Shown: positions 7,360-15,493, numbered from the stretch's first letter. The stretch: 32,948 nt of DNA from Terriglobales bacterium (GCA_025451775.1 JANWJU010000098.1:1-32948), one strand, 5' to 3'. Made by a program: numbers and translations. Notes: generated by a model from the letters alone, not told the origin.

Positions 7360-9282
7360 ATGGAGACCTTCTTTCTCACCACCCCGCTGTACTACGTCAA
7401 CGCCCGGCCGCATCTGGGGCACGCCTACTCCACCATCGTCGCCGACACGATGACCCGCTTCCAGCGCCAACTGGGGCGGGAGGCCGCCTTCCTCACCGGC
7501 ACCGACGAGCACGGCCAGAAGATCCAGCGCGCGGCCGAGGCCGCGGGCATTTCCCCGCAACAGTTCGCCGATCAAGTTTCGGCCCAGTTCCGGCAGGAGT
7601 GGGACCGGCTGGGGCTGGACTACAGCTTCTATATTCGCACCACCGAGCCGCGCCACACCGCCGCCGTCACCGAGATCTTCGCCCGCCTGCAGAAGAACGG
7701 CTATATCTACAAGGGCAGCTACAGCGGCCCCTATTGCGTGAGCTGCGAGCTGTTTATCGGTGAGGGCCAACCCGGCAATCCCTGCCCGACGTGCGGTAAG
7801 CCCACCGAACTGGTGACGGAGGAGAACTACTACTTCAAGCTGTCGGCGTTTTCTGACCGCCTGTTGGAGCTGTACCGCGCGCAGCCGGACTTCATTCGCC
7901 CCGAGAGCCGGCGCAACGAGGTGCTGGGGTTCGTGGAAGCCGGGCTGAAGGACGTCTCCATCACCCGCACCTCGATCCACTGGGGTATTCCCGTCCCGGG
8001 GGACGAGAAGCATGTCCTCTATGTCTGGTTCGACGCCCTGATTGGCTATCTCAGCGGCATCGGCTACGGCTCGCCCGCCGCCGCCGACCAGCAGCGCTGG
8101 CAGAAGCTGTGGCCGGCGTGGCATTTGGTGGGCAAAGAGATCGTCCGTTTCCACTGCGTCTACTGGCCGGCGTTCCTCATGGCGGCGGAGCTGCCGCTGC
8201 CGCGCGGCATCATCGCCCACGGCTGGCTGCTTTTTGACGAGCAAAAAATGTCGAAATCGGTGGGCAACGTGCTGCGCCCTGAGCCCATCCGCCAGGTGTT
8301 GGGCGCCGACGCGCTGCGCTACTTCCTGCTGCGCGAGATCAGCTTTGGCCAGGATGGCAACTTCTCCACCACGGCGCTGGTGACCCGCTACAACGCCGAC
8401 CTCGCCAACGGCTGGGGCAACCTCGCCAGCCGCACGCTAGCCATGATCGCCAAATACCGGGACGGCGCCGTGCCCGAGGGAGAGAGTGATGCGGCCATGC
8501 GCGAACTGGCCGGGCAGGCCCGCCGCACGCTCATCGCCGAGTTTGAAGGCTGGCAGTTTTCCCGCGGATTAGAAGCCGTCTGGCAGTTGATCGCAGGCAT
8601 GGATCGTTATCTGGCCGAACAACGCCCTTGGACTCTCGATAACGACGCGGGCCGGGCGCAACTGGATCGCGTGCTGCGCACCGCCTACCTGGCGCTGCGC
8701 TGCAGCGCCGTGTTGCTCGCGCCGGTGCTGCCCGAGAGCGCACGCGCACTGTGGGCTCAGCTGGGGTTGCCCGCCGGACCGGAGCAGAACATCGAACACC
8801 TCCACTGGGACGATGTGGCGCCCGGCCAGCGCATTGGGGTGACGGCGGCGCTATTTCCCCGTCTGGAGAAGGAGAAGACCTTGGAAGAACTTAAACGCCT
8901 GGAAGTGATGGAGGAGCAGCTGCCCGCCCCGGCGGCCAAGCCAGCGGCGGATGTCCATATCGCCATCGACGATTTCGCCAAAGTCGATCTGCGCGTGGGC
9001 GAGGTGCTGACCGCCGAACGCATCAAGGGCGCCGACAAGCTGCTGAAGCTGACCGTCGATATCGGCAGCGAAGTGCGGCAGATTGTGGCCGGCATCGCGC
9101 TCGCCTACGAGCCGGAAACGCTGCCCGGCCGCAAGGTGATCATTGTGGCCAACCTCGCCCCGCGCAAGCTGCGCGGGGTGGAGAGCAACGGCATGATCGT
9201 GGCCGCCTCCGTGGGCGACGCCGGAGCGCCGGTGCTGGTGAGCGTGCCCAGCGACACGCCCAACGGCGCCCGCCTGCGGTGA
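7360..9282 (+). CDS. metG: Methionyl-tRNA synthetase
   Basis: 640 residues; charges tRNA(Met) with methionine using ATP in the cytosol. The class I catalytic domain shows the HIGH-type motif HLGH (residues 18-21) and KMSKS (296-300). A single zinc knuckle uses Cys126, Cys129, Cys142 and Cys145. An alpha-helical anticodon-binding domain follows to ~residue 500. The C-terminal ~100 residues form a Trbp111/EMAP-like tRNA-binding domain (DDFAKVDLRVGEV), which normally mediates homodimerisation and tRNA binding. I start at ATG 7360 (METFFLTTPLYYVN), because the upstream 33 codons in the track ORF are non-conserved and include the -10 element. It is followed by tatD after a 115-nt repeat-bearing gap; metG-tatD adjacency is common in bacteria. 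Confidence 0.97.
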   Translation: METFFLTTPLYYVNARPHLGHAYSTIVADTMTRFQRQLGREAAFLTGTDEHGQKIQRAAEAAGISPQQFADQVSAQFRQEWDRLGLDYSFYIRTTEPRHTAAVTEIFARLQKNGYIYKGSYSGPYCVSCELFIGEGQPGNPCPTCGKPTELVTEENYYFKLSAFSDRLLELYRAQPDFIRPESRRNEVLGFVEAGLKDVSITRTSIHWGIPVPGDEKHVLYVWFDALIGYLSGIGYGSPAAADQQRWQKLWPAWHLVGKEIVRFHCVYWPAFLMAAELPLPRGIIAHGWLLFDEQKMSKSVGNVLRPEPIRQVLGADALRYFLLREISFGQDGNFSTTALVTRYNADLANGWGNLASRTLAMIAKYRDGAVPEGESDAAMRELAGQARRTLIAEFEGWQFSRGLEAVWQLIAGMDRYLAEQRPWTLDNDAGRAQLDRVLRTAYLALRCSAVLLAPVLPESARALWAQLGLPAGPEQNIEHLHWDDVAPGQRIGVTAALFPRLEKEKTLEELKRLEVMEEQLPAPAAKPAADVHIAIDDFAKVDLRVGEVLTAERIKGADKLLKLTVDIGSEVRQIVAGIALAYEPETLPGRKVIIVANLAPRKLRGVESNGMIVAASVGDAGAPVLVSVPSDTPNGARLR

Positions 9283-9325
9283 TTGCATAAATAAGAAGTT
9301 GCCAGTACGCTCGCTGCGCTCGCTC

Positions 9326-9387
9326 CCAGTTGCCAGCGGCCAGTGGGGCCCCGATGGCCTGGCGGAGATGCGTTCGCTGGCAACTGG
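9326..9387. repeat. Inverted repeat CCAGTTGCCAGCG...CGCTGGCAACTGG between metG and tatD
   Basis: CCAGTTGCCAGCG (9326-9338) and its exact complement CGCTGGCAACTGG (9375-9387) flank a 36-nt centre that itself contains GGCCA/TGGCC and GGGGCCCC. An extra direct copy of AGTTGCCAGT lies at about 9296-9305. This resembles a small dispersed palindromic (REP-like) element. It ends about 10 nt before the tatD start, so it may also affect tatD translation. Confidence 0.55.
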
Positions 9388-9397
9388 TAACTGAACC

Positions 9398-10201
9398 GTG
9401 CTGATCGATTCCCATTGCCATCCCGACGGAGACGAGTTTGACGATGATCGCGCCGCCATGTTCGAACGCGCGGCGGCGGCGGGCGTGGACGGACTGGTGG
9501 CGATTGGCGGCGGCGCCGAGCCGGGCACGCTGGCAGTGGGTCTGGAGTGCGCCCGGACGTTCCAGGGGCACGCAGGGTTGAAGCTCTGGGCGACGGTGGG
9601 AATCCATCCCCACGACGCCGCCCGCGCCACCAGCCCAGCCAACGCCGCCATTTGGGAAGAGCTCGGCCAGCTCGCCGCCGATCCGCTGATCATTGCCATC
9701 GGCGAGATTGGATTGGATTATCACTACCACCACTCGCCCAAGGAAGCCCAGCGCGACGCCTTCGAGCGGCAACTGCGGCTGGCAGCCGCGTGTGGGTTGC
9801 CGGTGTCCGTACACTGCCGGGAGGCGTTCGACGATTGTGTGGCGCTGATCGCCGCGCATAATCCGCCCGCCCGCGGCGTGTTCCATTGCTTCGCCGGGTC
9901 CTGGGCGGAAGCCGAGCAGGCGCTGGCCTTGGGGTGGTATCTGTCCTTCTCCGGGGTGCTGACGTTCAACAATGCGCACGGTTTGCGCGCGACGGCAGCG
10001 GCCGCTCCCGCCGACCGCATCCTGATCGAGACCGATGCCCCCTTTCTGGCGCCGGTGCCGTACCGTGGAAAGCGTAACGAGCCCGCTTTTGTGGCGGCCA
10101 CGGCCGCGCGGCTGGCCGAAATCCGGAACGTGAGCCCGGAGGCGATTGCCCGCCTGACGCGGGAGAATTTCTTCCGCCTCTTTCCCCGCGCCATCCTCTA
10201 A
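9398..10201 (+). CDS. tatD: TatD-family metal-dependent hydrolase/DNase
   Basis: 267 residues, the usual TatD/YcfH length, with a TIM-barrel metallo-hydrolase fold. Metal-site residues are seen in order: His6 and His8 in DSHCHPD, the bridging Glu in GEIGLDYHYHH, His in VHCREAF, His in HCFAGSW, and Asp in ETDAPFLAP. Family members are 3'-5' exonucleases with roles in DNA repair or turnover and in D-aminoacyl-tRNA or general phosphodiester hydrolysis; the exact role here is not determinable. The start is GTG 9398, since the protein begins with MLIDSHCH, the standard N-terminus. No strong SD is visible, and the gene begins just downstream of a palindromic repeat. Confidence 0.92.
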   Translation: MLIDSHCHPDGDEFDDDRAAMFERAAAAGVDGLVAIGGGAEPGTLAVGLECARTFQGHAGLKLWATVGIHPHDAARATSPANAAIWEELGQLAADPLIIAIGEIGLDYHYHHSPKEAQRDAFERQLRLAAACGLPVSVHCREAFDDCVALIAAHNPPARGVFHCFAGSWAEAEQALALGWYLSFSGVLTFNNAHGLRATAAAAPADRILIETDAPFLAPVPYRGKRNEPAFVAATAARLAEIRNVSPEAIARLTRENFFRLFPRAIL

Positions 10202-10207
10202 ATCCCG

Positions 10208-10213
10208 CATAAT
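10208..10213 (+). promoter_or_regulatory. -10 element for a leaderless yajQ transcript
   Basis: CATAAT ends 5 nt before ATG 10219, so transcription would begin at or within a base or two of the start codon. No SD is present. It lies immediately after the tatD stop codon. Confidence 0.4.
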
Positions 10214-10218
10214 GGCGT

Positions 10219-10725
10219 ATGGCCGCTCACGAGAACTCCTTCGATGTCGCCAGCGAAGTGCAGATGCCCGAAGTGTCCAATGCGGTGCAACAGGCGCTCA
10301 AGGAGATCACCACCCGCTACGACCTCAAGAACTCCCGTACCACCATTCAGCTGGATGAAAAGGAAAAGACGCTGACGCTGGCCACGCAGGACGACTACAA
10401 ACTCACCGCGGTGACGGAGATCCTGCAGCAAAAGCTGGTCAAGCGCGGGGTGTCGCTGCGGGCGCTGACCTTTGGCGCGGTCGAGGCCGCGTCCGGAAGC
10501 ACGGTGCGCCAGAAGGTGACTCTGCAGAGCGGCATTGCCAGTGAGAAGGCGCGCGAGATCGTGCGCGTCATCAAGGACGCCAAGCTCAAGGTGCAGGCGG
10601 CGATCCAGGGCGATGTCGTCCGGGTATCGGGCAAGGACCGGGACACACTGCAGGAAGCCATTGCCAAGCTGCGCGCCCACGACTTCGGCATTGATCTGCA
10701 GTTCATCAACTTCCGCAGCCAATGA
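10219..10725 (+). CDS. yajQ: YajQ family nucleotide-binding protein (DUF520)
   Basis: 168 residues, close to the ~163 of the E. coli protein, and alignable by eye along the full length: the N-terminal SFDVASEVQMPEVSNAV, the middle RGVSLRALTFGAVEAASG, and the C-terminal VVRVSGKDRDTLQEAI...DLQFINFR. The family folds as two ferredoxin-like domains and binds nucleotides; homologues have been reported to bind tRNA/GTP or cyclic di-GMP, but the cellular role is still vague. It lies 17 nt downstream of tatD with no SD and has its own -10 element ending 5 nt before the ATG, suggesting a leaderless start. Confidence 0.93.
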   Translation: MAAHENSFDVASEVQMPEVSNAVQQALKEITTRYDLKNSRTTIQLDEKEKTLTLATQDDYKLTAVTEILQQKLVKRGVSLRALTFGAVEAASGSTVRQKVTLQSGIASEKAREIVRVIKDAKLKVQAAIQGDVVRVSGKDRDTLQEAIAKLRAHDFGIDLQFINFRSQ

Positions 10726-10744
10726 TTCCCCAGTGATTTCATCG

Positions 10745-11758
10745 ATGCCGCCCGCCATTCCATATCCTGGCCCACACCCCGGTCTCGGAGCCGGTCTGGA
10801 TGTGCTGCTCCCCATCCGCGAGGATCTGGATCTGGTCGAGGCGGAGCTGGCCCGGCGGTGCGCCTGCGACGCTCCGGCAGCCACGGAGATTGGCGAGTAC
10901 CTACGGCAGAGCGGCGGCAAGCGCATTCGACCGGCGCTGGTGTTGCTGGGCGCCCGCTTTGCCGATTGTGCGCCGACGACGCGCATCCGCCTGGCAGCGA
11001 TCGTGGAGATGATCCACGCCGCCACGCTGGTGCACGACGATATCATTGATGCCGCCGCCACCCGCCGCGGCCGCCCCTCCGCCAACGCCCGCTGGGGCAA
11101 TCAGAAATGCGTGCTGGCGGGCGACTGGCTCTACATGCAGGCGTTCCGCCTGGCGCTGGAGGAACGGCACTTCGGCATCCTCGATGCCTTGATCGCGCTC
11201 ACCCAAAAGATGGTCGAGGGGGAACTGCTGCAGTTGGACCGATTGGGCCGCGTGGTCACGGCGGCCGAGCACCTCGATCTCATCGAACGCAAGACGGCGC
11301 GGCTATTCGAGGTGTCCTCGCAGTTGGGCGCAATGGCCGGCGGCCTGCCTGCGGATGCGGTGGACCGCCTCAGCCAGTTCGGCCGCCACCTCGGGCTGGC
11401 TTTTCAGATGGTCGACGACATCCTCGATTTCACCGCCGACGAGCGCCAGCTCGGTAAGCCGGTGGGCAATGATCTGCGGGAAGGGAAGATGACGTTGCCG
11501 GCCATTTACGCCTACGAAGCCTCCGCCCCGGCGGCGCGCGCGGTGTTGGAGCAAGTGATGCGCGACGGGGGCTACGGCCAAGTCCCGTTTGCCGAGGTGC
11601 AGCGGCTGGTGGAAGCGAGCGGGGGGCTGGAGCGCGCCCGGGCCGAGAGCCGGGAACACGCGCGCTGGGCGGGACAGGCGCTCGAAACTCTGCCGCCCTC
11701 GCCGTGGCGGGATGCGCTGGCCCGCCTGCCCGAGCTGGTGATTGAGAGGAGCGCGTAA
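10745..11758 (+). CDS. Long-chain trans-polyprenyl diphosphate synthase (octaprenyl/heptaprenyl type)
   Basis: 337 residues from ATG 10745. It elongates FPP or GGPP with IPP to make the side chain of menaquinone or ubiquinone, at the membrane-cytosol interface. Motifs seen: GGKRIRPAL (57-65), first Asp-rich motif DDIID (98-102) preceded by HAATLVH, second Asp-rich motif DDILD (224-228). Small residues (Ala93, Thr94) before the first motif leave the chain channel open, favouring long products such as IspB/HepT rather than FPP synthase. The track ORF begins at 10535 inside yajQ, but that portion is antisense-like low-complexity Arg/Ser and is not conserved. GTG 10733 is a possible alternative start. 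It follows yajQ by 19 nt. Confidence 0.9.
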   Translation: MPPAIPYPGPHPGLGAGLDVLLPIREDLDLVEAELARRCACDAPAATEIGEYLRQSGGKRIRPALVLLGARFADCAPTTRIRLAAIVEMIHAATLVHDDIIDAAATRRGRPSANARWGNQKCVLAGDWLYMQAFRLALEERHFGILDALIALTQKMVEGELLQLDRLGRVVTAAEHLDLIERKTARLFEVSSQLGAMAGGLPADAVDRLSQFGRHLGLAFQMVDDILDFTADERQLGKPVGNDLREGKMTLPAIYAYEASAPAARAVLEQVMRDGGYGQVPFAEVQRLVEASGGLERARAESREHARWAGQALETLPPSPWRDALARLPELVIERSA

Positions 11759-11799
11759 CGCGGGACGCGCGGCGAAGCCGCGCCGCGGGGCTCGCGCCA
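11757..11799 (+). repeat. GC-rich hairpin repeat, copy A (upstream of CYTH gene)
   Basis: The core GCGCGGC-GAA-GCCGCGC (11767-11783) followed by GCGGGGCTCGCGCC matches copy B at 12371-12410 in the same orientation, with two substitutions and one 2-nt insertion over the core. It starts at the polyprenyl synthase stop codon and ends 4 nt before the CYTH ATG, so it would sit in the leader of that gene. Confidence 0.55.
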
Positions 11800-11802
11800 G
11801 CC

Positions 11803-12510
11803 ATGGAGATCGAGCTCAAGTTCCGGGTGCCTGATCCGGAGCCGCTGCGGGCGCGCCTGCGCCAACTAGGGTTCCGCGTGCATGTCCGGCGGCAACCGGA
11901 AGCCAATTGGATTTTCGACGATTCCCGCGCCAGCCTGCGCCGCCACGGCCGCCTGCTGCGCTTGCGGCAGAGCGGGACGCGGTGGCTGTTGACGGTCAAA
12001 GGGCCGCGCCTCCCAGGACCCCTCAAGCGCCGGGCGGAAGCTGAAACCGGCGTGGCCGATGGCCCGGCCTGCCGCTGCGCCCTGGAAGCCCTGGGCTATC
12101 ACGCTCAACTTGTTTACCGCCGCTACCGGACGGTATTCAACCGCGCCGGTGCAGCCGGCGAGCTCGCCTGGGACGAAACGCCCATGGGCGTCTACCTGGA
12201 GCTCGAGGGCTCGGCCGCCTGGGTGCGCCGCACGGCAAAAGAGCTCGGCTTCGCGGCGGGCGCAGCCGAGCCGCGTTCTTATCCCGAGTTGTACGCGGCG
12301 CCGTCGGCCGCTGGCAGCGGGCGCGCTGGCGGGGTTGGGGCCGAGGGGTTCCCCGACCCCGCCGGCGCGCAAGCGGGAGGCGCGGCGCAGCCGCGCCGGG
12401 GCCCGCGCCAATTAATGGCTACTGTTCGTCGGCGGAAGGCCCATACGCCCCCGGCACCGCGACGTTCAACAGCCGCAGATAAACGCCGAGCTGGGCGCGG
12501 TGATGAATGA
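11803..12510 (+). CDS. CYTH-domain protein (class IV adenylate cyclase/thiamine-triphosphatase-like)
   Basis: 235 residues. The N-terminus MEIELKF is the ExExK triphosphate-tunnel signature, followed by tunnel-strand residues in RLLRLRQSG and WLLTVKGP, an RYRTVF strand, and MGVYLELEG. The family hydrolyses or cyclises triphosphates (ATP, thiamine-PPP or inorganic PPP) with Mg2+ or Mn2+; the substrate is unclear here. The conserved domain appears to end near SYPELYA (~165). The last ~65 residues are Gly/Ala/Arg-rich and encoded by a 20-bp hairpin, repeat copy B and the 3' end of the convergent DinB gene (92-nt overlap). That tail is probably an accident of insertion rather than function. No SD is visible before ATG 11803, where repeat copy A sits instead. 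Confidence 0.8.
   Translation: MEIELKFRVPDPEPLRARLRQLGFRVHVRRQPEANWIFDDSRASLRRHGRLLRLRQSGTRWLLTVKGPRLPGPLKRRAEAETGVADGPACRCALEALGYHAQLVYRRYRTVFNRAGAAGELAWDETPMGVYLELEGSAAWVRRTAKELGFAAGAAEPRSYPELYAAPSAAGSGRAGGVGAEGFPDPAGAQAGGAAQPRRGPRQLMATVRRRKAHTPPAPRRSTAADKRRAGRGDE
12321..12370. repeat. 50-nt hairpin inside the 3' end of the CYTH ORF
   Basis: Arms 12321-12340 and 12351-12370 are 20 nt each and pair completely, apart from two positions that become G-U wobbles in RNA, around a 10-nt loop (CCGAGGGGTT). It abuts repeat copy B. Between two convergent genes it may act as a bidirectional terminator, although it is translated as part of the CYTH C-terminal tail. Confidence 0.6.
12371..12410 (+). 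repeat. GC-rich hairpin repeat, copy B (3' end of CYTH gene)
   Basis: The core GCGCGGC-GCA-GCCGCGC (12380-12396) followed by CGGGGCCCGCGCC is a near match to copy A, 600 nt upstream in the same orientation. It also matches 26 of 30 positions of the minus strand of the rph/nuoI promoter palindrome (29080-29051). It ends 8 nt from the DinB stop codon. Confidence 0.55.
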
Positions 12511-12910
12511 GGTGGTTGAGGAACACCCGCCGGTAGGCCACGAAACGCGCGCCCTCGTACAGAGTGAAGGCTCCTCGGCTGAGCTTCCAGTTTTCGCTCC
12601 AACTGGCGTCGGAGGCCGCCCCCAGGGCACTCCGCACCCGGGCCGCGGCGGCATCGAACGCGGCCACCACCTGCGCCGGCGACTCGAACGGCAGGCGTTG
12701 GAATTGTGCGGTGGCGAAATCCAGGCCCGGCGTGGTGAGCACCAGCACGCCCAATGCGGGCAACTGCGCTACGTGGGGCGCCAGATTTTTGAGCGGCATC
12801 GACTTGGGATGGGCGGTGAACTCCGGCTGATTCGGAACGCGCTCCAGGGCGGCGCGGGTGGCTTGCATCTCCGCGTCGAACTCGGCCAGCAGCAGCGAAT
12901 TGATGTCCAT
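12419..12910 (-). CDS. DinB-family (four-helix bundle) putative metal-dependent enzyme
   Basis: 163 residues from ATG 12910 (MDINSLLLAEFDAEMQATR). The C-terminal NHLIHHRAQLGVYLRLL is the DinB/YfiT signature with two of the three metal-binding histidines; the third is probably in NLAPHVAQLP (about residues 42-51). The fold is a four-helix bundle. Family members include bacillithiol/mycothiol-type thiol transferases, but most, like this one, have no known substrate. The track ORF starts at 13048 inside the divergent permease gene, and that extension is not conserved; ATG 12922 is a second possible start. It converges on and overlaps the CYTH gene. Confidence 0.85.
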   Translation of the reverse strand: MDINSLLLAEFDAEMQATRAALERVPNQPEFTAHPKSMPLKNLAPHVAQLPALGVLVLTTPGLDFATAQFQRLPFESPAQVVAAFDAAAARVRSALGAASDASWSENWKLSRGAFTLYEGARFVAYRRVFLNHLIHHRAQLGVYLRLLNVAVPGAYGPSADEQ

Positions 12911-12970
12911 GGCTAACAGCATGCCATAGCGCCCGCGTTGCCGCCGCTGGCTTAACCGGGCGAAATCCAG

Positions 12971-12976
12971 TAGACT
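12971..12976 (+). promoter_or_regulatory. Candidate -10 element of the ABC permease gene
   Basis: TAGACT fits TANNNT and lies 15 nt before GTG 12992. A GAGG SD-like tract at 12984-12987 lies between them. No good -35 box is seen. Confidence 0.3.
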
Positions 12977-12991
12977 GACGGCCGAGGTTTG

Positions 12992-15424
12992 GTGCACGAT
13001 TTCGTCCAAGTCTCGTGGGTCACCGCGGTGGGCCGCGACCTGCGGCAAGCGTCACGGCGGCTGCGCCACCAGCACAGCCTGAGCGTGGTGATGGTGGGGA
13101 CGCTGGCGCTGGCGCTGGCAGCGGGGTTGGTGGCCTTCAGCGTGTTTAGCACGTTGTTATTGCGGCCGCTGCCGTACCCGCGTCCGGATGAGCTGGTGAG
13201 CGTGAGCGCGTCGGCGCCGGGCAGCGGCGGCGGCAGCCTGTCCGCGCCGGATTTTCTCGATCTGCGCGACCAGACCCGGGGCCAGTTGTCACTGGCGAGT
13301 TACTTCCCCAACGTGGCCACTCTGGCGGGAGGCGCCCCGCCGCAGCACATCGCCTACACCAACGTCTCCGGCAATTTTTTTGCGGTGCTGGGGGTCGCGC
13401 CCGCGCGCGGACGCGCGCTGCGCCTGAGCGATGAAGCGCTGGCGTTGCCGGAAGTGGCGGTGTTGAGCGATGGGCTCTGGCGCCAGCGCTACGGAGGCGA
13501 CCCGCAGATTCTGGGCCGCGGCATTAACCTCGATAACCGTTTCCTGACCGTGGTGGGGGTGATGCCGGCGGGTTTCGACTTTCCCGCCGGGACGGAGTTG
13601 TGGGCCCCCGAGCCGTTTTCCAACGCGTTGCTGGCGCGGCGCAGCGCCCGTTTTCTGCAATGCCTGGCGCGCTTGCCGGCGGGGGGCGGCCTGGCTCCGG
13701 CGGCGGCGGCCTTAAACCGGGCAGCGGCGCAGTTGGCGGTGACCTATCCGGACACCGACAGCGGTTTGGCGATCACGGTTACGAATTTGGGAGAAGCGTT
13801 AACGCTGCCCTATCGGGCCACGTTGTGGCTGTTGCTGCTGGCGGGCTTGTTGCTGTTCGGGGTGGCCGGCGCCAACGTCGCCAATCTGCGCCTGGCGGAG
13901 GCGGTGGGACGGCGGCGGGAGATGGCCATTCGCGCCAGCCTGGGGGCGGGCCGGCCGCGGCTGGTGGCGCAACTGTTGACGGAAGCGGCGCTGTTGGCCG
14001 CCCTGGCCGGCGCGGTGGGCTGGCTGCTGGCGGCGGCCTCCCTGCCGCTGGTGCGCGCCTGGCGGCCCTTGGAGTTGCCGCAGTTGGCGGCGATTGCCCT
14101 GGACGGCCGGGTGCTGGTGTTTGCTCTGGGCGTGGTGGCGGCTACCGCCCTGGGCGTGGGCTTGGCGCCGGCGTGGGAGGCACTGCATTGGCGCCGGGGC
14201 CGCAGCCTGCAGGCCGCGCTCCGCGCCGACGGCAGCGCCTCCCGCTTTCAATATTGGGTGGCCGGCGCCGAGGTGGCGATTACGGTGGTGCTGCTCGCCG
14301 GCGCGGGGCTGCTGTTGCAGAGCGTGCGCCGCCTCAACGCCGTGGTCCCCGGGTTCGATGCCCATCAGGTGCTCACCTTCCGGGCCTCGCTGCTCTACAA
14401 CAACATCGACGAACTCGACGCCGGCGCCGCTTACTTCCGCCAATTGAACCAGCGCCTGCAAACGCTGCCCGGGGTCGCCTCCGCCGGATGGACCTCGAAC
14501 CTGCCGCTGGGGCCGGATCAGTCCCAATTGCACTTTTATGTGCCCGGCACCAGCGCCGCCGGATGGCGGGAGGTCGAGCGCCCAGTGGCCACGGTGGCGC
14601 GGGTGTTACCCGGCTACTTCCGCACCCTGCGCATTCCGCTGCGCGGCCGTGATTTCACCGGCAGTGATCAACGCGGTTCCGGGCGCGTGGTCATCGTGAG
14701 CCAAAATCTGGCGCGCGCCTGGTACCCGTCCGGCGATGCGCTGGGGGCCGCGATCGCCTGGGGCCGCGGTTCTACGGCGATGACGGCGCGCATCGTTGGC
14801 ATCGCCGGCGACGTGCGTCAAGAAGCGTTGGCGGCTCCGGCGGGCTGGACCATCTACGCCGCCTATGAGCAATCGCCGGTCGGGGACATGAGCGCGGTGG
14901 TACGGGCGGCGCGCGGGAATCCAGCAGACCTTGTGCCGGAATTGCGGCAGGCCGCCGCTGCGCTCAACCCCGAGATCCCGCTCTACCAATTTGCCCCGCT
15001 GGACGCACCCCTGCGCCGCGCCACCGCCCCGGCGGACTTCCGCGCCACCCTGCTGCTGATCATGGGTCTGCTGGCGCTGGTGCTGGCCGCAGCCGGCATC
15101 TACAGCCTGCTGGCCCAAAATGTCGCCCGCCGTACCCGTGAAATCGGCGTCCGCATGGCCTTGGGCGCCAGCGCCGCGCAGGTCCGCAGCCTCATCATGG
15201 CGCAGGCGCTGCGCTTGATGGTGGGCGGCGCTTTGTTGGGCCTGATCGCCACCGCCGCCCTGGCGATGGCGCTCCCGCACTGGCTCTACGGCGTCCATCC
15301 CGGCGATCCGCTCGTCGTCGCCGCCGTGCTGGCGCTGCTGATCGCCACCGGCCTGGTGGCCAGTTACCTGCCCGCCCGCCAAGCCACCAAGGTGGACCCC
15401 GTCATCACCCTGCGCTGCGAATAG
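12992..15424 (+). CDS. ABC transporter permease of the acidobacterial duplicated-permease (ADOP/MacB-like) type
   Basis: 810 residues with two MacB/FtsX permease modules. The N-terminal cytosolic start VGRDLRQASRRLR is followed by TM1 (~30-55, VVMVGTLALALAAGLVAFSV) and a large periplasmic MacB-PCD domain (~60-265). Then comes an FtsX block of TMs with the signature VANLRLAEAVGRRREMAIRASLGAGRPR. A second TM plus periplasmic domain (~430-670) leads into the C-terminal FtsX block, whose REIGVRMALGAS motif contacts the ATPase. No ATP-binding subunit is adjacent, as is usual for this family, so it must use an ATPase encoded elsewhere. It probably extrudes an envelope substrate or acts as a mechanotransmitter. 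GTG 12992 is preferred over TTG 12989 because GAGG is then 4 nt away. It converges on tolC. Confidence 0.88.
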   Translation: MHDFVQVSWVTAVGRDLRQASRRLRHQHSLSVVMVGTLALALAAGLVAFSVFSTLLLRPLPYPRPDELVSVSASAPGSGGGSLSAPDFLDLRDQTRGQLSLASYFPNVATLAGGAPPQHIAYTNVSGNFFAVLGVAPARGRALRLSDEALALPEVAVLSDGLWRQRYGGDPQILGRGINLDNRFLTVVGVMPAGFDFPAGTELWAPEPFSNALLARRSARFLQCLARLPAGGGLAPAAAALNRAAAQLAVTYPDTDSGLAITVTNLGEALTLPYRATLWLLLLAGLLLFGVAGANVANLRLAEAVGRRREMAIRASLGAGRPRLVAQLLTEAALLAALAGAVGWLLAAASLPLVRAWRPLELPQLAAIALDGRVLVFALGVVAATALGVGLAPAWEALHWRRGRSLQAALRADGSASRFQYWVAGAEVAITVVLLAGAGLLLQSVRRLNAVVPGFDAHQVLTFRASLLYNNIDELDAGAAYFRQLNQRLQTLPGVASAGWTSNLPLGPDQSQLHFYVPGTSAAGWREVERPVATVARVLPGYFRTLRIPLRGRDFTGSDQRGSGRVVIVSQNLARAWYPSGDALGAAIAWGRGSTAMTARIVGIAGDVRQEALAAPAGWTIYAAYEQSPVGDMSAVVRAARGNPADLVPELRQAAAALNPEIPLYQFAPLDAPLRRATAPADFRATLLLIMGLLALVLAAAGIYSLLAQNVARRTREIGVRMALGASAAQVRSLIMAQALRLMVGGALLGLIATAALAMALPHWLYGVHPGDPLVVAAVLALLIATGLVASYLPARQATKVDPVITLRCE

Positions 15425-15444
15425 AAACTTTGGGTCTATAAATC

Positions 15445-15493
15445 GCACGAGCGCAGGCGCTGGGCGAAGGGGCCCCAGCGTCTGCGCTCGTGC
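15445..15493. terminator. Strong bidirectional hairpin between ABC permease and tolC
   Basis: GCACGAGCGCAGgCGCTGGG pairs with CCCAGCGtCTGCGCTCGTGC around a 9-nt loop, a 20-bp stem with one G-T wobble. On the minus strand it is followed by GATTTATAG, a modest T-rich tail, so it best serves tolC. It also follows the permease stop by 20 nt. Confidence 0.7.

Noticed and set aside
13600-14652. 350-aa plus-strand ORF in a second frame of the ABC permease gene
   Set aside because: Extreme Gly/Ala/Arg composition and no motifs; the permease frame has clear FtsX signatures throughout.
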